Source: Dasyornis broadbenti
Taxonomy: Eukaryota; Chordata; Aves; Passeriformes; Dasyornithidae
Length of the DNA: 64,000 nucleotides
Direction of reading: 5' to 3'
Assembly (NCBI GenBank): GCA_013397935.1
Contig: VZRN01004407.1
Location: 395,904-459,903 of the forward strand
Below, in pieces: positions 11,898 through 30,531 of this stretch. The translations under genes and the position numbers were made by a program. Each line of letters opens with the position of its first letter. Within the stretch, counting starts at the first letter, position 1. The notes beneath the pieces were generated by a model. That model saw nothing but the letters and a program-made list of their open reading frames with translations. It ran no database searches and was not told where the DNA came from.

Positions 11898-14800
11898 CTT
11901 TGGAACTCCAGTTTTAAGTAAAATTTATGAGTGGGTAGGGTAAAGTTTGTCTTCAGACATCCAAAATTGAAATCAAACTTTCACATAAAGACATTCTCTA
12001 GAGCTAGTCTACCCAAGTTTAATAGTTTAACTGGTTGAAGAACTGGGGGAGAAAAATTCCCTCTGCTATGGATATAAAGTACCACTAGGGGATGATAGTC
12101 TCATTGACTCAGAGACTTGCATGAAGAGTTTCACTGTCTTGCTAAATGCAAGTTAAAAAAGCACAAGTCCACCAAACATGGAAGAGAATAGCAGTCAGTG
12201 TCTCTAAACATTAGTGCAACTGATATTTCATGAATCTTCAATTGTACAAGAAAGAGGAATATATTAGCTGAGCAATGAGGTAATATTAGAATTGACCTAT
12301 CTTTAGCACCCACAAATATAAAAAGTAAATATACTTTAAAAATATTACTACATATTTTGGTGGATTTTCAATATTTGTTCCAGGTACATATAATAATGTT
12401 ATCAGTGTGTGTTAAACTGGACATACATAAAATAAAAGATGGGCTACTTTAAAGATTCTTCTTAGTGGGGCCAATAAGACTGTGCAAGGTATTGTTAGAA
12501 TGTCAGTAGCCTTAGGACAGAGTATTAAAATGAAAACAAGTTTATCTCCTCATCTTATAACCTTAGACTTCAGAAGAATTGGGTCCATGATTTTAATTTG
12601 GGCATCTCTGACTTTCTGAATAATCAGGCTGAGTTCTTAATCCTTAAATTGCCAACTTCTCTAAAGTGACATGATCAAATTCCACATTGTTCCATTTCAC
12701 TTCAAGTCACTTCAAATTATCTTAATTCTGTCTCAGTGCAGTGATGTGCAGAGCAACAGGTTTCTTCATGAAATACTCTAAGCAAAATTTCAACTTTAAC
12801 AGTAGAGGTGATCCAGTAGAGATCAGCAGCAGTACTTGCATGTTTAGTGTATGCTTTTCTGGTTCAAGTCCTTCACCAGAAAATATCTACTGTGTTATAG
12901 TTCATATAAAACCCCTTTTATCTGCTCTCCATGAAAAATACCATCCACTTTAAACACAAGCCTTAACAGAAAAAGCCTCATGGGAGTTTCTACAAGGGAA
13001 GCCGTAAGTATTGACAGATTAAACGGCACTGAATCAGTGGAGTTGCAGCCCTTCACACCAGGACTGAACCTTTCCAAATCACAGGAGGAGACAAACAGTG
13101 CAGATAGTTAGGGCTGTGTCTGCTCTTGTCCTCATCAGTGGGGCAGGAACAGCTGCTACACAGGATTTCAAAGAAGCAGGGACTTTCCTCTAGTGGCAAA
13201 ACCAATCAATTGACATGTGTCACAGAACACGTTGCCATGTCAACCACCTACTCTTACTATAGTTAAAACAAATAGTGATTGAACGCCTCAGCAGGTAATG
13301 GCACTGCAGCAGCTTTTTTCATGATCATAATAGTCACTGCTGCCAGTGTGGTGACATCTCTGAGACTCTGATTGGATTGGGACTCACTGCCCTATATAGG
13401 TGCAACTAAAAGTAAAATGTAACAAATCTAACAGTTATTGGGAAAAGAAGCTAAAGCCAGCTTTATTCTGCCAGAGGAGGAAGGGATTTGCTACACATCC
13501 TGCCTGCCATGTGTGATGGCAACAGTCCTGGACCCGCCCGGTGTAGGATCAGGACTGTCTCTCTTCTGCCCCAAAGAAATTTCTTTGTAGGCTACCCAGC
13601 AGACTTAACAGGTCACCAGTACTGCTGAGATCAGTCAAACCTGTCATGCACGCAAAAGCACATGCTCAAAGTTTCCAGGATTGGAGATGACAATTCAAAC
13701 AGTAAGAAAAACGAAAACTAAAATAGCCAAAGAATGCATACACAAAGTATTGAAAGTACTGAACTTATGCAGCCTCCAAAATTATTTCGTTTCTTTCAAA
13801 TGACTTCCAGTAGCCTCTGTTCCTACATGCAAAGGGAAAGACAAGTGAACTAAACTAAACTGTTTTCTTAACTCCTGATACAGCACTGACTTCCCTGCAG
13901 ATTGACTGTTTTTCACTGGGACTCTGTTCCTGCAGAGCTACTGCATGATTAAGTTTTAAAAGAAGGAACAAGTGGAATGGAGACCCACAGAAATGCAAAG
14001 ACAGTCAAGCCATTAATAAATGTTACACTGTCATGTTTATGATTTAAGTAGTAATTAATTACTAGCTATACACACTGTATTGGCAAAATATTTGGAGGCT
14101 TTGTGTACTTTTTAAGAGTCTGAGATGCAGCAGAAATACATTCTATTACCAGTACTTGGAATTTCACTTCTTCTTTACTGATCTCAGAACAATCTGCAGT
14201 ACTTTTGCTGAAGTCAAAGTGTGGAGGAGGTAGGACAAAATCCCATGCAAGTAGGCTGTATCCCATTGCTCACAGAACTTCTTAATACCTTCCAGCAGTT
14301 TATTTAGGAAACATGCCCATTTTCAAAAAAGGACTTAACGTTGTTTCTGGCTGTGAGACTCAAATCTGGATCCAAAAATCAAACTGGATTCTCATCATAA
14401 TCAGTAAAACAGGTTCTTCTGTAAACAAAATTAGACCTCTGGGCTTTCCTATCCATTGCTATTCCTAAATTATGCCCTCAGGACCACCTCAGCAACTCCA
14501 ATCATCTGCAGTGATCTGTGCGAGTGTGACTTGACTTGTCACTGGATCCTAAAAGTTCATTTTGCCTAGAGCTGACGCTGGCTCTGCTCCAGCATATAAA
14601 GAAATCTGTTAAACAGCTAGAAATAAGCTAAACATCTCCTGATTGCCAGTCCAGTGTTTCCAACTATACTTCCAACCCTTCTCCTCCAAACCTCCTCCAG
14701 GCAATAAAAGAGTAAGTCATTTAGATGGTTGATTTTTTCCATTAACTAGCATTCTTTTTTATTTTTGTGCTTATTTGTAGGTTTTTTTTTTTTTGCTTTC

Positions 14801-17477
14801 TGGATGTCCCATGTTTTCTGAGTTATTATCACATTGTAAAAAGATCATGATGGTCCTTACAGTAGAAGTTATGATTGTTTTGCTTGAAATGTTTTCAAAA
14901 CCAAAAAACAGCATAATAGACAACTCCATTAACAGTGGTAGCAATGGACACTAGTTTCTGAGCATTTGCATCTCAACGCTGGATCCACTGGGGCCCCATA
15001 CTTTGTGATCCCTGGATGAAGTTTCTCTCATGGCTGAGCATTCATCTGATGCCTAACTAAGGGAGTGAAGTCAGAAGGCAGGATTCCCCTTTTATTTACA
15101 AGGGCCGTTTACAAGGACCCCTCTTCACCACCCCATTTTTCCCTATTTCTAAAAAACTTAATAACTTTGACCCAGTTTGCCCACTGTGTTTGCAATTTAA
15201 CAATGAAATGTATCAGACTGACAAAGAGACGCTCAGAGTGTCTAACACATTAGAGTCTTTTTTAAGATGCAGACACAGGTTTTCAAAATATGGAGCTTTA
15301 ATTTGTATGCTCAGATCCACATTTAAACTGCTACATGACTGGGCAGATTTTCAGAACAGATCAAGGAAAGATTTGGCACAACAGCACATCTGTACAGCAT
15401 TGGCAGATTCAGCTAAAAGGCTGGAAAGGGATTCAGAGCAGCTATGAGCAATTGCCGTTCATCCTGGAAATTCAGAATAATCAGTCCTGCTAAAATATCT
15501 GGGTAATCCTGGATGCTTTTATTCACACTCCATATTCCATACAACAGTGAGGAGGAAATTAAAATGCAAAGAAAAAGTGAAAAAATCTCAGGAGCATGTT
15601 TGGAAGAAAAAAATACTCCTGTTTGGACTACCTTTGAGCATTTTCTTGCTTTACTTTTAAACCACTTTTAAACCACCACTGTGGCCTTTCTCTGAGCAGC
15701 TCAAAGGGTTAACATGTTAATTAAAGCAAGGTATTCTACTCCTTAAATTATTAATTAAAATAAAAACTGCAGCTGGTGTTTAACGGCAACTCAGTCCCAA
15801 CAGCAGGTTTTAGTCACTTCACCTAAATCAAACATATCATAAAATTGGCATGGAAATCATATTGTCTGAATCAAACACATCTGGCAACTGACACATGCTT
15901 TTACCTATAATGAAAATAACAAACTACCTATTATATATGCAGATGCACTTTAAATTGTTTGCTACGCTGATGTCTTCTACCACTCACATTCAGAAGCTAA
16001 AAATCCTAATGAAGATTAATGATTAAGATCGAGAGGGAAGAAATTGCTTTCTTCCTTTTCCACTGCTGTTCTAAGTACTGATAACGCTGCCATTCTGTTT
16101 TGCGCTCGGATGACAAAGAGTAGCTTTTTAATTAAATAGAGTGGGGAACAGATAAGCTTGGCATCTTGGTGCTGGCTTATAAAGTCTTTAGTCGGGGTTA
16201 GTGATACTTTATACAATGACTGTTAGGATATCATTAAAGTCCATGAAATCCCAGTGTGGAATAAGGTCCTACACAGCTCTTTATTAAGTTTTGATTTATC
16301 AGGAGCTGCTGCATGTCAGCAGTCTCATAGCTAGGGTGGAGGGGCTGGATGAATTTAGATCTGTCAAAGGGACAATATGATGTTGGAAAACAGCTTCACA
16401 CCCTTCCCTTACCACAGGGAATAAAGCAGAAGCTATGGCTGTTGACAGAAAGAAGAGAAGAAAACAGAAGGGCTCTGAAGAGGCATCTTGATTGCTGGAG
16501 CATGTGCTGCTTACTCCTGGGAAATCAAAATATAGGGCTCTTCATTAATACTGAAAGCACATATAGCATTCATCAGTTATTATTGATGTCTAAAGTGCAT
16601 GCATTACACATGCATATTTTAAAGTCTGGAGGCCCACTTGCCAGTTTCTCAGAGGACCCAGGCAGAGTGCACGGTGTATGGTGCCCTTCCCATCTCATCC
16701 TCATGTACAGAAAGGTAAACGGGAGGAGACCTTTCCCTGTTGTCCTCTGATTCTCCTCACCCTGAACACAAGTCTCCCTGAATACTGAAGCTCATAATAG
16801 AAAGCACCAAAAAGCACATCAAAAACAACTGGTTGTTCATTATATTGAGATTAATTAGTTTACTGGGTAGCCTAATTACATACCTTGAAATATGAGCTTA
16901 GAAATTGCATTATTGCTGTGTGTAAGAAACACAGTACTTAACATTCACCCTATTCTGACTGATGGTTTTTTATTCTTTTCTAGATAGACATGACTATTCA
17001 TAAATCAATTAAATTAAATCAGTGGCACATTCTCTCGGTCTGCTTTTAATGGTTTAGAAGGCAAAAAACTCCAATGCATGCGATTACATTTCTTTTAATG
17101 TAACCAACTTTGTCAGCTGTAGCAAAACAGCTTTTCTGAGGCAACACCGTTCTCTCCCTCATCTCCAGATGAGTCTGGAAACACTCCTGTATTATTTTAT
17201 AAAGGGGGCACATGTGCAGAAGAAGAGAACATTGCTCAGTATGGCAGATGAGCCCAGGAAATGGAAAGAATACATGCAAACCTTCTCTCAGCGACACAGC
17301 ACTATTTCCAGAAAAGTTTTCTTTCTCTTCAGAAAATATTTTGCAACTTAAGAACTGAGAGGAAAGCACCTATGGCAATAAACAGTAGTATCTTAGCTCC
17401 CAAGGAAAATAAGAACCCCCAGTTCCTTTCTCCCCTAAACATCCATAACCTGCACCAATTGAAAATGTTTTGCTGGG

Positions 17478-17530
17478 CTTTTTTTTGTTTGATTGGTTTG
17501 TGGGTTTGTTTTTTTTGGGTTTTTTTTTTA
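17478..17530. repeat. T/G-rich low-complexity tract
   Basis: Runs of T separated by single or double G over about 50 bp. Confidence 0.85.
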
Positions 17531-20500
17531 CATCATCGGGAATAGTTTCTAAATCTCTTTATAAAGATATTCAATTTTTAAAGCCTTTTCTTTAAATGGC
17601 AAGTTTACAGATTTCCACTTCATTGCAAGACGATCTATAAATATTTTAGAATGTATCAGAACAACTTTTTTTCAGCAGATGAAATACCATCCTATATATC
17701 AGTTGAGGTGTTAAGAGTGTCAGGTGTGAGAATGAATGACCTTCTATCATGGAGACATTTATGAGGGGAGTGGCTATTTTAGATCTGATAGATTTGAATG
17801 GAAATGTCAAAGAGAAAACTATCCAGTTTGAAACTGTTTACAGGATGTTGGAGCTCAATATCCTGAGGCAGAAGAAAACCCCAAACAAGATTAACAACAT
17901 AAAAATAATACATTACAAAAGAACAGACTCAACAAACATCAAGAACTAGAGGAGAAAGTCTCTTGGGGTGTTGCTTTAAAGGATAAAGAATACAGAAGGG
18001 CTGGCAATTCCTGAAAGATACCATATCAAAGACACAGATGCAAACTATCTTAATATGAGGAACTATTAAATGAAATTATAAGAAGCTGCAAGAGCTTCTG
18101 CAAGAGCTCTTTCAGGACCTATAAAACTGAAAACATTACCTTTAAATTTTAAAGAGTAGTGCAACCATTTGACTATCTAAGCGTACATGCTATAAATGTA
18201 TGGGAATTGTGCAAATGCATGAGAGAAAAAGAATCAAGAAGTAAAAATAAATCTTCCTCACAACACTAATAAATTTAGTTTGCATGATTTGTCACTACAG
18301 AAAGCCATTTGTGCTGTCCCTTGACTGAAGTTCCAGTGCCCAGAGCAGAAGATGGGAAAATGACCTTTGCTGTGGGTGAGGAAAACTGATGCTGAACAAT
18401 CATGGCACAAGAACGACAGAACCACTGCTCACGTGGGGATGTTGGTGAGGAATCGTGCACGGTGAGAAGACAGGTTTTTCACATGAACAAATGAAGCAGT
18501 TCCCAAAGTATTTCAAGAGATTAGCAGAGCTGGAAGCCTACGTATGTCCTGTCTGAGCTGACAGTAATTAAAAAAGCCAGGTACAACTTATTCTTCTTAC
18601 AAGCTTGTACAGTGACTTTCAACATCACCTCATGGTTTCGCTGGAATGAACTTACTGTGATTAAGTGTTTACCAACTACTGGTAGTTCTGTGAATACAAT
18701 TTGTTCTGGGTCCAGTAACGCTCTCAGAGAGACCTTCTGGCAATTTGGAAACCTGTGCAGTAATATTCACTCTATTACCCTGTAACAGAACAACCTGCTT
18801 GACTTTTATAATAGGGCCCACTGTTACATTAATGACTCTAACGAGTACAGATAAATGATATAAAATACAAGTCATTTTACAGGACGTTTGGTTTGATTTG
18901 GTTTGGTTTCCAGGCAGCTGCTTCACTTCACAATGTCATTTAGATATATGCCTGAAAAAGTGGAAAAAAATCCCCACTGGCCAGCCTCTTTAATGGTTGT
19001 TCAAGACACAGAATCATTTCCAAGAAAGAATTCATGGTGAAGTTTTTTCTTCTTACTCTTGTTTTTTGTCTTTAGAGATGACGGATTGAGCAGTTAGGAG
19101 ATGTCTGAAGCTTGAAGGCCATTTCTGTTTGATTTGCTATAGTAATAATTATTTTGCTTTTTTAATATCCTGCTATATTAGATCGCATTATCAGTTCATA
19201 TAAGACATTAAATCAGCTTCTTTAGAGAAAAACAATATAAATGTAAGTATCCTATTGAGCAAAAATCTTCTATTACTGTGTTATGTATTGTTTATCCCTT
19301 AGGAATCAAATAGAAAATATAACCTGACAAAATAAGTCATAGGTACGACCCCTATAATAAAAAGAAACCTCATCCTACAACAAGGAAGGTGTAAGTCAGG
19401 GGCCAGTGGGATTTAATGCATGCAGAAAGTGTCCAGCTGCTCTGTGGACAGCCAGGGAATAACCTACATTAATATGAGACAATCTGACCCAAAAGGCGAC
19501 TCCATCCGAGCTGAGGAGAGACTGCATATCAAATATCAGATTTAAAGCAATTCTTGTACATTTTGATGGGCTGTCCTGAGGGCTGCTACTCTTGCTAGAT
19601 TTTTGTCCTTTCAAAGCGAAATAAAATAAAAAAATAAAAAAAGATTTTATTACCTGCACAGATGGTAGATTTGCTAATGCTATATCGAAATAATTTTCTT
19701 CTCTAAACTGTGCATGCATCTGAATTTTAATGCTTCAGCCCACCTCAGTCACAGAACTTCTCAGTAACCAGAACAAATGAAGAGATGCTATGATACAGGT
19801 GTCATAAAAGTCAAGTTGGAGAGGTGTGGAATCACAAATCTCTTGGTTTGCCACTGATCTCCAATATACGTCACATTTTTTAATGGCAACCGGAGAGATG
19901 GAATGCAAGCTTGATTTTCAGCTGTGTGTTCTCATTTTTCTCAGAAAAATGTCCCTGGGAAATATTTGCACTTAGATGCTTGCCTGCTTGTTCAATTACA
20001 GGAGTAATTAGGATCCATTTTAAACCGTGGTTGAACGGCATATGCCAACATTCAGAAAGCTTTTCAAAAGGCTCCAGCCTCTGCGGCTTTCCCGGCAGCA
20101 CCCACTGGGCAGCACCATCAATAGGAGAGAAATGAAAAGACAAACAATGGGAGTTGGAGCACTGGCAGCAGCCCAGTGCCTTGTCCTGAACACTGCCCAA
20201 AGGCAAATGCTGGCAAGCTCTGTCCCTGAGCACTGCTGCACTGAGCATTGCCCAGGAAATTTCACCCCTGTGCTCTAGACAGGGAATTTTCTGGAAAGGA
20301 AGAGAAGTTTTTAGTCCTTGTTCATTTGCTTGCATCTTTCTTACACTCTTTTTTAGCTTTCATTTTTATGGAGGGACTTAAGCTAGTTATTTAATGTTTG
20401 AAGCTTCTGCTCACAGGCCTTTAATAATAATCACAATAATTGTTTTTTATCATGCTCATTCATACATGCCTCCTGCCAATGTGCCTGAGGTGCTGCACAG

Positions 20501-22528
20501 ACACTGCAAAACAGAGTACAAATTAAACATAACAAAAGAAAATCCAATGAAATTTTTAAAAAGTCGCATATGATATTAAAAAGGAAAAGGCTGTTTTCAA
20601 ACGTGAGGAATTTCAAGACAAAATTGCTGTGAATACAGAGAGATTCCTGTGAGGTTCTTGCCACCAACCCTATCGAATCCACTTAACTACAGCAGATGAA
20701 ATGTTTGTTCCCTTCCCTCTGGCTGGCGTCGTCCAAGTACTTTCCTCATTTTATTTTAAAATATTTTGAGATTGTTTCTGTTTTGTATGCAACCCAGAAA
20801 ATCTATATTTTTTTGATACCTGCAGTGCTACTATAATATGGTCATTTATGGCCATCATCTTTAAAACAGCTAAACTGACAACATGCCATATAAGAAAATA
20901 TTATTCCTGTGTTTTACAGAAAGAGAACCAAGGCAGAGAGGAAGCTAAACTTGCCAAGATCAAACAAAGCTTGTGGTAGAAAAATAATATGCACCCAAGT
21001 CTTCCAAATGCCAGCCTATCAGCTCTACTAAGCTTCACTAAATCTTCAGCTGTCACCAAAACACAAAAAATTGGGGGATTAAAATGCAAATAAGGAAATC
21101 CCAAATCATGAAACAACAGCTATGATCTTAAAGCAGATATATCATGCATTTGTATGCAGTCCATGAATGAATATAATACAGATGTCTCTCAAGGCATCCA
21201 TAGTATGTGCAAATGTTAAGGATCAATTTGATAAAATCTTAAATTTAAACTTTCGAATTTGCAAATAGAATACCTTTTTCATGTCCTATTTTTGTTGCCT
21301 GATTCTTAACTTCTTGTCAGGCAAGCTCTCCTAAACCTGAGTTTCAGAATATATGTGCAGCTATTGAACTGTGTGTAGTCTGCTTGTTAACAAGAAATGA
21401 AGCTGGAATGTAAGTCACCGCTAATTAAACTCATAATTACGAATGGAAGGTCAGACAGCAGATCCAAGAGCTGTTTGAAAATGTAGCAAGACAAAAGAAA
21501 GAACAAACTCACATGTAATAGTTCTGCCTTACTTGGCAGAATGACCCATTAGAAGACTCCTCAGCTGCATACAGTACTGAAGGCAAATATTAGAATAATA
21601 AATGCAAATCATTTGGGTTTAAACGAGTTTGTCGAGGATTAGCAAAGGCTCTAAACATTACCTAGATTTCTTATTAAAAACAAAAATTGAGAATTGATCA
21701 TTTACAGAATTAGAACATGGATCACAGCTTGCTAACCTGAGCTCCAAAGTAGTTGCCACCAGCGCATTTGCCTTCCCTTTTTTTAACTGAACTTGATAAC
21801 ATCTCACTCTTCTGCCCTTATGTGGCCAGGAAATCTGCTTGATGTTACACTGCCCTGCCTGTGAATCTCCACAAACGCAGAAATCCTGAGATAACCACGA
21901 CATTGCCTTTGTTGCCAGGTTGGGAGGTGGGGCAGAGAGCAGATGAGAAGTGCAGGAGGTAATTTGGACAATGGGATTAGAGAAGCAGCATTAAAAGATC
22001 AGTGGGAAGCAGAAGTACCAACCGCTAGCAACTGAAAAAGTATGGGCAGCCAATTAATATTTCCTGCTAGTTTTGATCTCCTGAGGGGACAGAGGTTTTG
22101 ATGTGGGTCTCAAACTCCACGTTTGGACCTTTCCCACCACCATTTCACACCAGGGTGAATGATGGGCACACAGGACACACAAGGAGCAAGGAAGCACATG
22201 CTGCCACGCCAGACCAGAAAGAAAGCCAGTTCCTCTTCTTGTTAGCACACTTCAGATGAAGCCCTTGAGGTTTTGGGAAAATCCAAGGATAAGAATAGTT
22301 TTTCTTTCCAAGTTAAGCATGTTTTTTATTTGGGATGTAGGCACCTGGACAAAAAATCCTGTTTGGGATTTATAAAATATGTGTCAGGAAACAAATACAG
22401 GTGGCAGATCAAAGCTGCTTTCTGCCATGCTTCCTACTCTGGGTATTTCACCTTTCCATGAGCCACAGGCAGCCTCTGAAATTCACAGCAGGGTGGAATA
22501 GCCTTGTGAGACTTGCCAATGCCAGATT

Positions 22529-22560
22529 AAAAAAAAAAAAAAAAACAAAACAAAACAAAA
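22529..22560. repeat. A17 followed by three CAAAA units
   Basis: Low-complexity tract. It could be a decayed retroposon tail, but I recognise no element body upstream. Confidence 0.85.
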
Positions 22561-25175
22561 GTATTCCTTTATCAGCAGGCTTTCATCTGACATGATAATT
22601 CTCAAAATCTGCCTTCCAACAGTTCAGCTTCGCTTCAGTGAATGTCTCACCAAGCCCCTTCTAATAAATATTGTTTATGATTTCTATGACACACTTGTTT
22701 TGCAGTGAAATTGTGGAGGCAGTGATCACTGGGTTGATTGACACCTAGTTATTCAATAAAACAGGCTTCTATTTCACTAGTCACAGACCACACATGCCAA
22801 ATTTGATACTGAAACAACTTCTATTAGGCCTTTTGGAGAGGGCTTGGGAAGAAAATCAGTCTTGTAATGAAAGTCTTAACTATGTTGCAGCTACTGCAGC
22901 ACCATAATACTTATTTCTCTCCTGCTGGCAATTTGGAGGCAGCAGCACTGAACACCAGAGGACTTCTCTATGGAGGGAGAGATAACAGCACACATTTACT
23001 GAAAGGACGGGGGTTGTTTTCTCTTAACAATGGAAGTATACACAGATGGATTTGGTAGTTCTCAGCTGGTGAGCAAATATTCAGTCCTAGCTCCTTGTGC
23101 CTCTTTGGGTAGGAAAAATGGATTTCACATAAGTATTCCTTTCTGCGTTCACGAAAGAGAGACTGCAGGCAAGCTGAGCGGCAGAGGTAGGCAGAAATAG
23201 CCACTGCAAATCATATGATATGAAACCATTTAGATCTGGGAGCCACAGTGGCACAAGGCCACGATTAATTCATATAAGGCAGTAACTTACTTTCTCAGAA
23301 AAAATATTTGTTCTAAATCTGACAAATCATTTTATAAGCTGTTCCTCCTAAAGAGTGGGGACATGAAAATATATCCATCATATGGATGAAGGTTCAACAG
23401 AGTTTCCAGAGAACCTGTTTCCCTAGCCCATCTCCTCTCTCTGAAGGCACCTCAGGAATGATTTGGGTGCCTAAGCCACAGCATCCAGGACCACTTTTGA
23501 CATCTCAGACAATATGAACAATGAGTATTGTGGCTGACAACACCTACTACAGACCCCTGCCCTTACAGCCAAGTAGGTGAAACACAGGCAGTGAAACTTC
23601 TGGCAACTTAAATTTCTTTTGGCATTTACATTTTGGCACCTGAATTACTCTGTTGATGTTTTCAAATCACAGTAGAGTTCTTTCTTACCTCTATATCTTC
23701 ATCTTGAATAAGGAGATGTGATCAAAGAACCTAGAAAATGGCAGCTACCACTAGGTATGGAAAAGCACTTAATTACCATTCTCCAGCTGCCATCTCTAAC
23801 TGTAGAAGAGTGCCTGAGTTCTACACTTGTGAAACAATCCTAAGTAGTTCCTTTACCCAAATAAGCTCTCTCCTTGAGATTTGTAGCAATGTCCTCGAAG
23901 TTTAATTAGAAGGGAATTAAAACCCCTTGTAAATGTTGTAACAGTTCAGACTCCAAGGCCTCCTCTAAAAATTCATGGTTCTGCTCTTAAACCTCTGTCT
24001 TTTTTTGGAGATTCCTCACATAATTACACTCAAACTTTTGTCCTCCTCTGAACTTTGCTGAGTTTTGGAAAGTGCTGATTAGACCAAACAGAAAATTTCT
24101 ACTGCAATGAAAGAAATAGAACCTTCAGAAATTTTTAAGAATATCATTATTCAAGCTTTCTGGATAGCTATTTGTGTCTTGTTTTTCAAGAGCAATTTAT
24201 TCACTGAGCTTAACCTTATTCCCAGTACATCCAGGCCTCATGCATAGTTTTATTCTATATGGTTTCTCATGTTATTTCCAGAAATTACTTGGAGTACTTA
24301 TTTCTGTTACTGTTAAGACCCGTTTATTATGGCCAAACTAAGAGAAAGTGAATTTAAAACCAAAGTCTGTTATGGTTTTGGCCTGGTTTTGTCACTGTGA
24401 TGATGATGCTATATCCATACGAAGAGTTACATTATCTGCAAGTACACATTGGCAAGCTAAAAATTGGAAAATCCGTTGAACTCGTTTAGAAGAAATGGAC
24501 TTAAGTCCTTCTGTGCAGAAACCACTGAGAAGGCAAAAGCAGTTTTTTAAGTGCCAGCCTCATCTCAGTGACAATTCTTTTGTTTCAGGAAGTGAGCACA
24601 AACATTCAGTGCCAGTCTTCCCAACGCAATCCCAAATGAGAGCATGTGTCACCCTCTAACACCTGAAATCCTTGGCTCAGCACTTTCTAGGGGAGCCTGT
24701 GTTGCTCTGCCACCGCTCCACTTCATCACCACCAGATCAAACATGAAATATCAGGCTCCAACCTTTTCAGCACTGAGTGTGAAAGGCCAATGGCCCTCCC
24801 AGTATTCCACAGCAGTGTGAAAGTCAAATTTTGTCTGCATTTTCTGAGAAAAAATTGGAAACCTTTAGCCTTTGAATTTGCTGAAAAAAACCTCAGGTTA
24901 CACACACACAAATTGCCACCAAACAACTAGCAGGACATGAAAGACCTCTCTTCTGGAAAAATACAGAATTAAAGTACCATTGTCCCCTCCATCGAAACTG
25001 CTTGGGGGCTGTTGGAGTGAAGGTAAAGGGGGGAGAGGAGAGAAAAACAGTGGCTGCAAATAAGGGGAGTATTTTATTAGAGAATTATCTCCTCCTTGCA
25101 AGAATGAGTGCTCAAATGGATAATACCTTCCTGTGAAATCCAGGTTTCCAGCTTCGTGCTAAGAAGAGGCTCTTA

Positions 25176-28922
<3,747 letters not shown>

Positions 28923-29120
28923 CTTGTTAATGAGTTCTCCAATCATGCCGTTCCAGGAACTGTTTTGGAGCTGGTGTCCATACTTGCCATCAGGAGCTTG
29001 ATAGATCTCGTACTTGAAGCCCAAATTCTTGGCCAGCGCGTCCAGGACATCAATGGAAAATCCTTTATATCGTTTTGGCTGCCCAAGAATGTTCTCTGCC
29101 ACCATCACAAAAGGTTCTTC
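28923..29120 (-). CDS. GRID1: GRID1 coding exon (probably exon 11): S1 ligand-binding lobe
   Basis: This 198-nt exon encodes 66 residues, from [10 protein letters not shown] to MIGELINK. It is the S1 segment of the extracellular ligand-binding domain, which in delta receptors binds D-serine or glycine rather than glutamate. The [17 protein letters not shown] stretch is the typical iGluR and bacterial-binding-protein lobe-1 helix. An NSSW sequon could be glycosylated. The acceptor is ttgttctcag before GAAGAA and the donor is AAG followed by gtacac, which lacks A at +4 and G at +5. Both junctions are phase 0. The intron to the previous exon is 1411 bp and to the next 1911 bp. Residues agree almost fully with vertebrate GluD1 from memory, and differences such as AKNLGF are conservative. 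Confidence 0.97.
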
Positions 29121-30531
29121 CTGAGAACAAAACAATATCTTAACTGACACTTGAAACAAGATTTTTAGTTTGCTTCTCTGAGCAAAAGGGTGTCTTCTGA
29201 GTTAATTCTGGACAACTTGGCACAGATTTTGAGACGCTCAACCTTCTGGGGCAAAAATTTTAGGTCATATGGGATACTGTGAAGCTTCCCAACCAGACAC
29301 CACTGCCTCAGCACTTGAGGCCTATCCATGGCTCTTTTTTTTTCCATAGGTCTTGAGAAGAGGCAGAGACTATAGAGGAAATTCAGATTTAGAAGGCCAT
29401 CTTTTACGTACAAGGCCTAACCTTTTATCCAGGAAACATACTGAAACTACAACCACTGCATTTTGTGAACATTTATGATTTTGAATATTCAGAGAATATC
29501 CTTAATGGGTACTGGTTTCTGGAGTATTGTAATATCAAAAGTGTGTTTTGGGACCAAGGAAATGCAGCATTTTGTGGTATGTTTTCTGCTGGGGATGGGT
29601 GTCCTGCTGTGCTGCAGGGGAATCCCAGGGATGTTGGTGGCACAGCCACTGCAGTTGGCTGCCTTTATACCCTGGTACTGTCACAGAAGGGATCAGCTCA
29701 CATCTCACACCAGCAACAGAATAAATTGAGGAAAGAAAACTGGGGACTGGAGGGAGGGCATTCATGTACATAGACACTCTTAGGTACTGCCTATTTGTAC
29801 CATGATTCAGAAAAAGAGAATTAAAAGCAAAAAAAAAAAANNNNNNNNNNNNNNNNNNNNNNNNNNNNNNNNNNNNNNNNNNNNNAAAAAAAAGAAGACA
29901 TAATATTCTGCAATCTGCAGACCACAATATCTCAGCCAGGAATGCATTCAAGCCCTAATTTGCCCCTAATGCAGCACTTGGCTGACAGGAGCTCTTTACC
30001 GCTCCAGAGCCTAACAGACAGTAGTCCCAAAAGTGTAATGATTTTTTTGGAAAGATGACACCTTTCTAAAAGATATAGTTTATCTCAATGGGAATTTATG
30101 AGCTTGATGCAGGAAGCACTTGATTAAATTTTACAGCCTGCAGTGTACAAGAGCCAAGATTAGATTATCATAATTGGCCCATCTGATCTTAAAATCCATG
30201 AAATGTTGAAAACTGCCTATCCAAGCTGGAGCATGGTATCTGGAATGCACCCCTGTGCACTCAGGCCCTGTGCTGGTTCTATGCCTGGTAGGAACTACAA
30301 TGCAGAAAAACAGCATAAGCAAACAAACAAATGCTCTGTATCACTGACAGTGCACAGCTTCACATAAAATAATAAAAGGCCATCATCTATCTTCCTGGCT
30401 TATATAACTGATCATCCAAAAATACAGAACTGGAAATGATAGGGGAAAACACTGCGGGAAGTGCCCAAAATACTCAGTCAGATCCTTTTTATTTTGAGCA
30501 TTTTGTTTCCTGAACTCAGAAAGGATCATAC
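29121..30531 (-). other. GRID1: GRID1 intron 10 (1411 bp)
   Basis: A phase-0 intron between donor gtatga and acceptor ttctcag. It contains the N gap at 29841-29885 inside an A-rich tract. A moderately GC-rich stretch near 29590-29720 shows open frames on both strands but no product I recognise. Confidence 0.88.
29841..29885. other. Assembly gap (45 N)
   Basis: N run flanked by A homopolymer on both sides. The true length is unknown. Confidence 0.98.

Noticed and set aside
13520..13562. 9-bp inverted repeat ACAGTCCTG / CAGGACTGT
   Set aside because: Short arms with a 20-odd-base loop are expected by chance in 64 kb.
16349..16750. 133-codon plus-strand open frame
   Set aside because: No recognisable domain or hydrophobic pattern; composition is like the surrounding intron.
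19880..20335. 151-codon minus-strand open frame in a GC-richer patch
   Set aside because: No family resemblance, overlapped by open frames on the other strand, and no splice or promoter context.
24901..24910. Short CA repeat
   Set aside because: Five units only; too short to annotate as a microsatellite.
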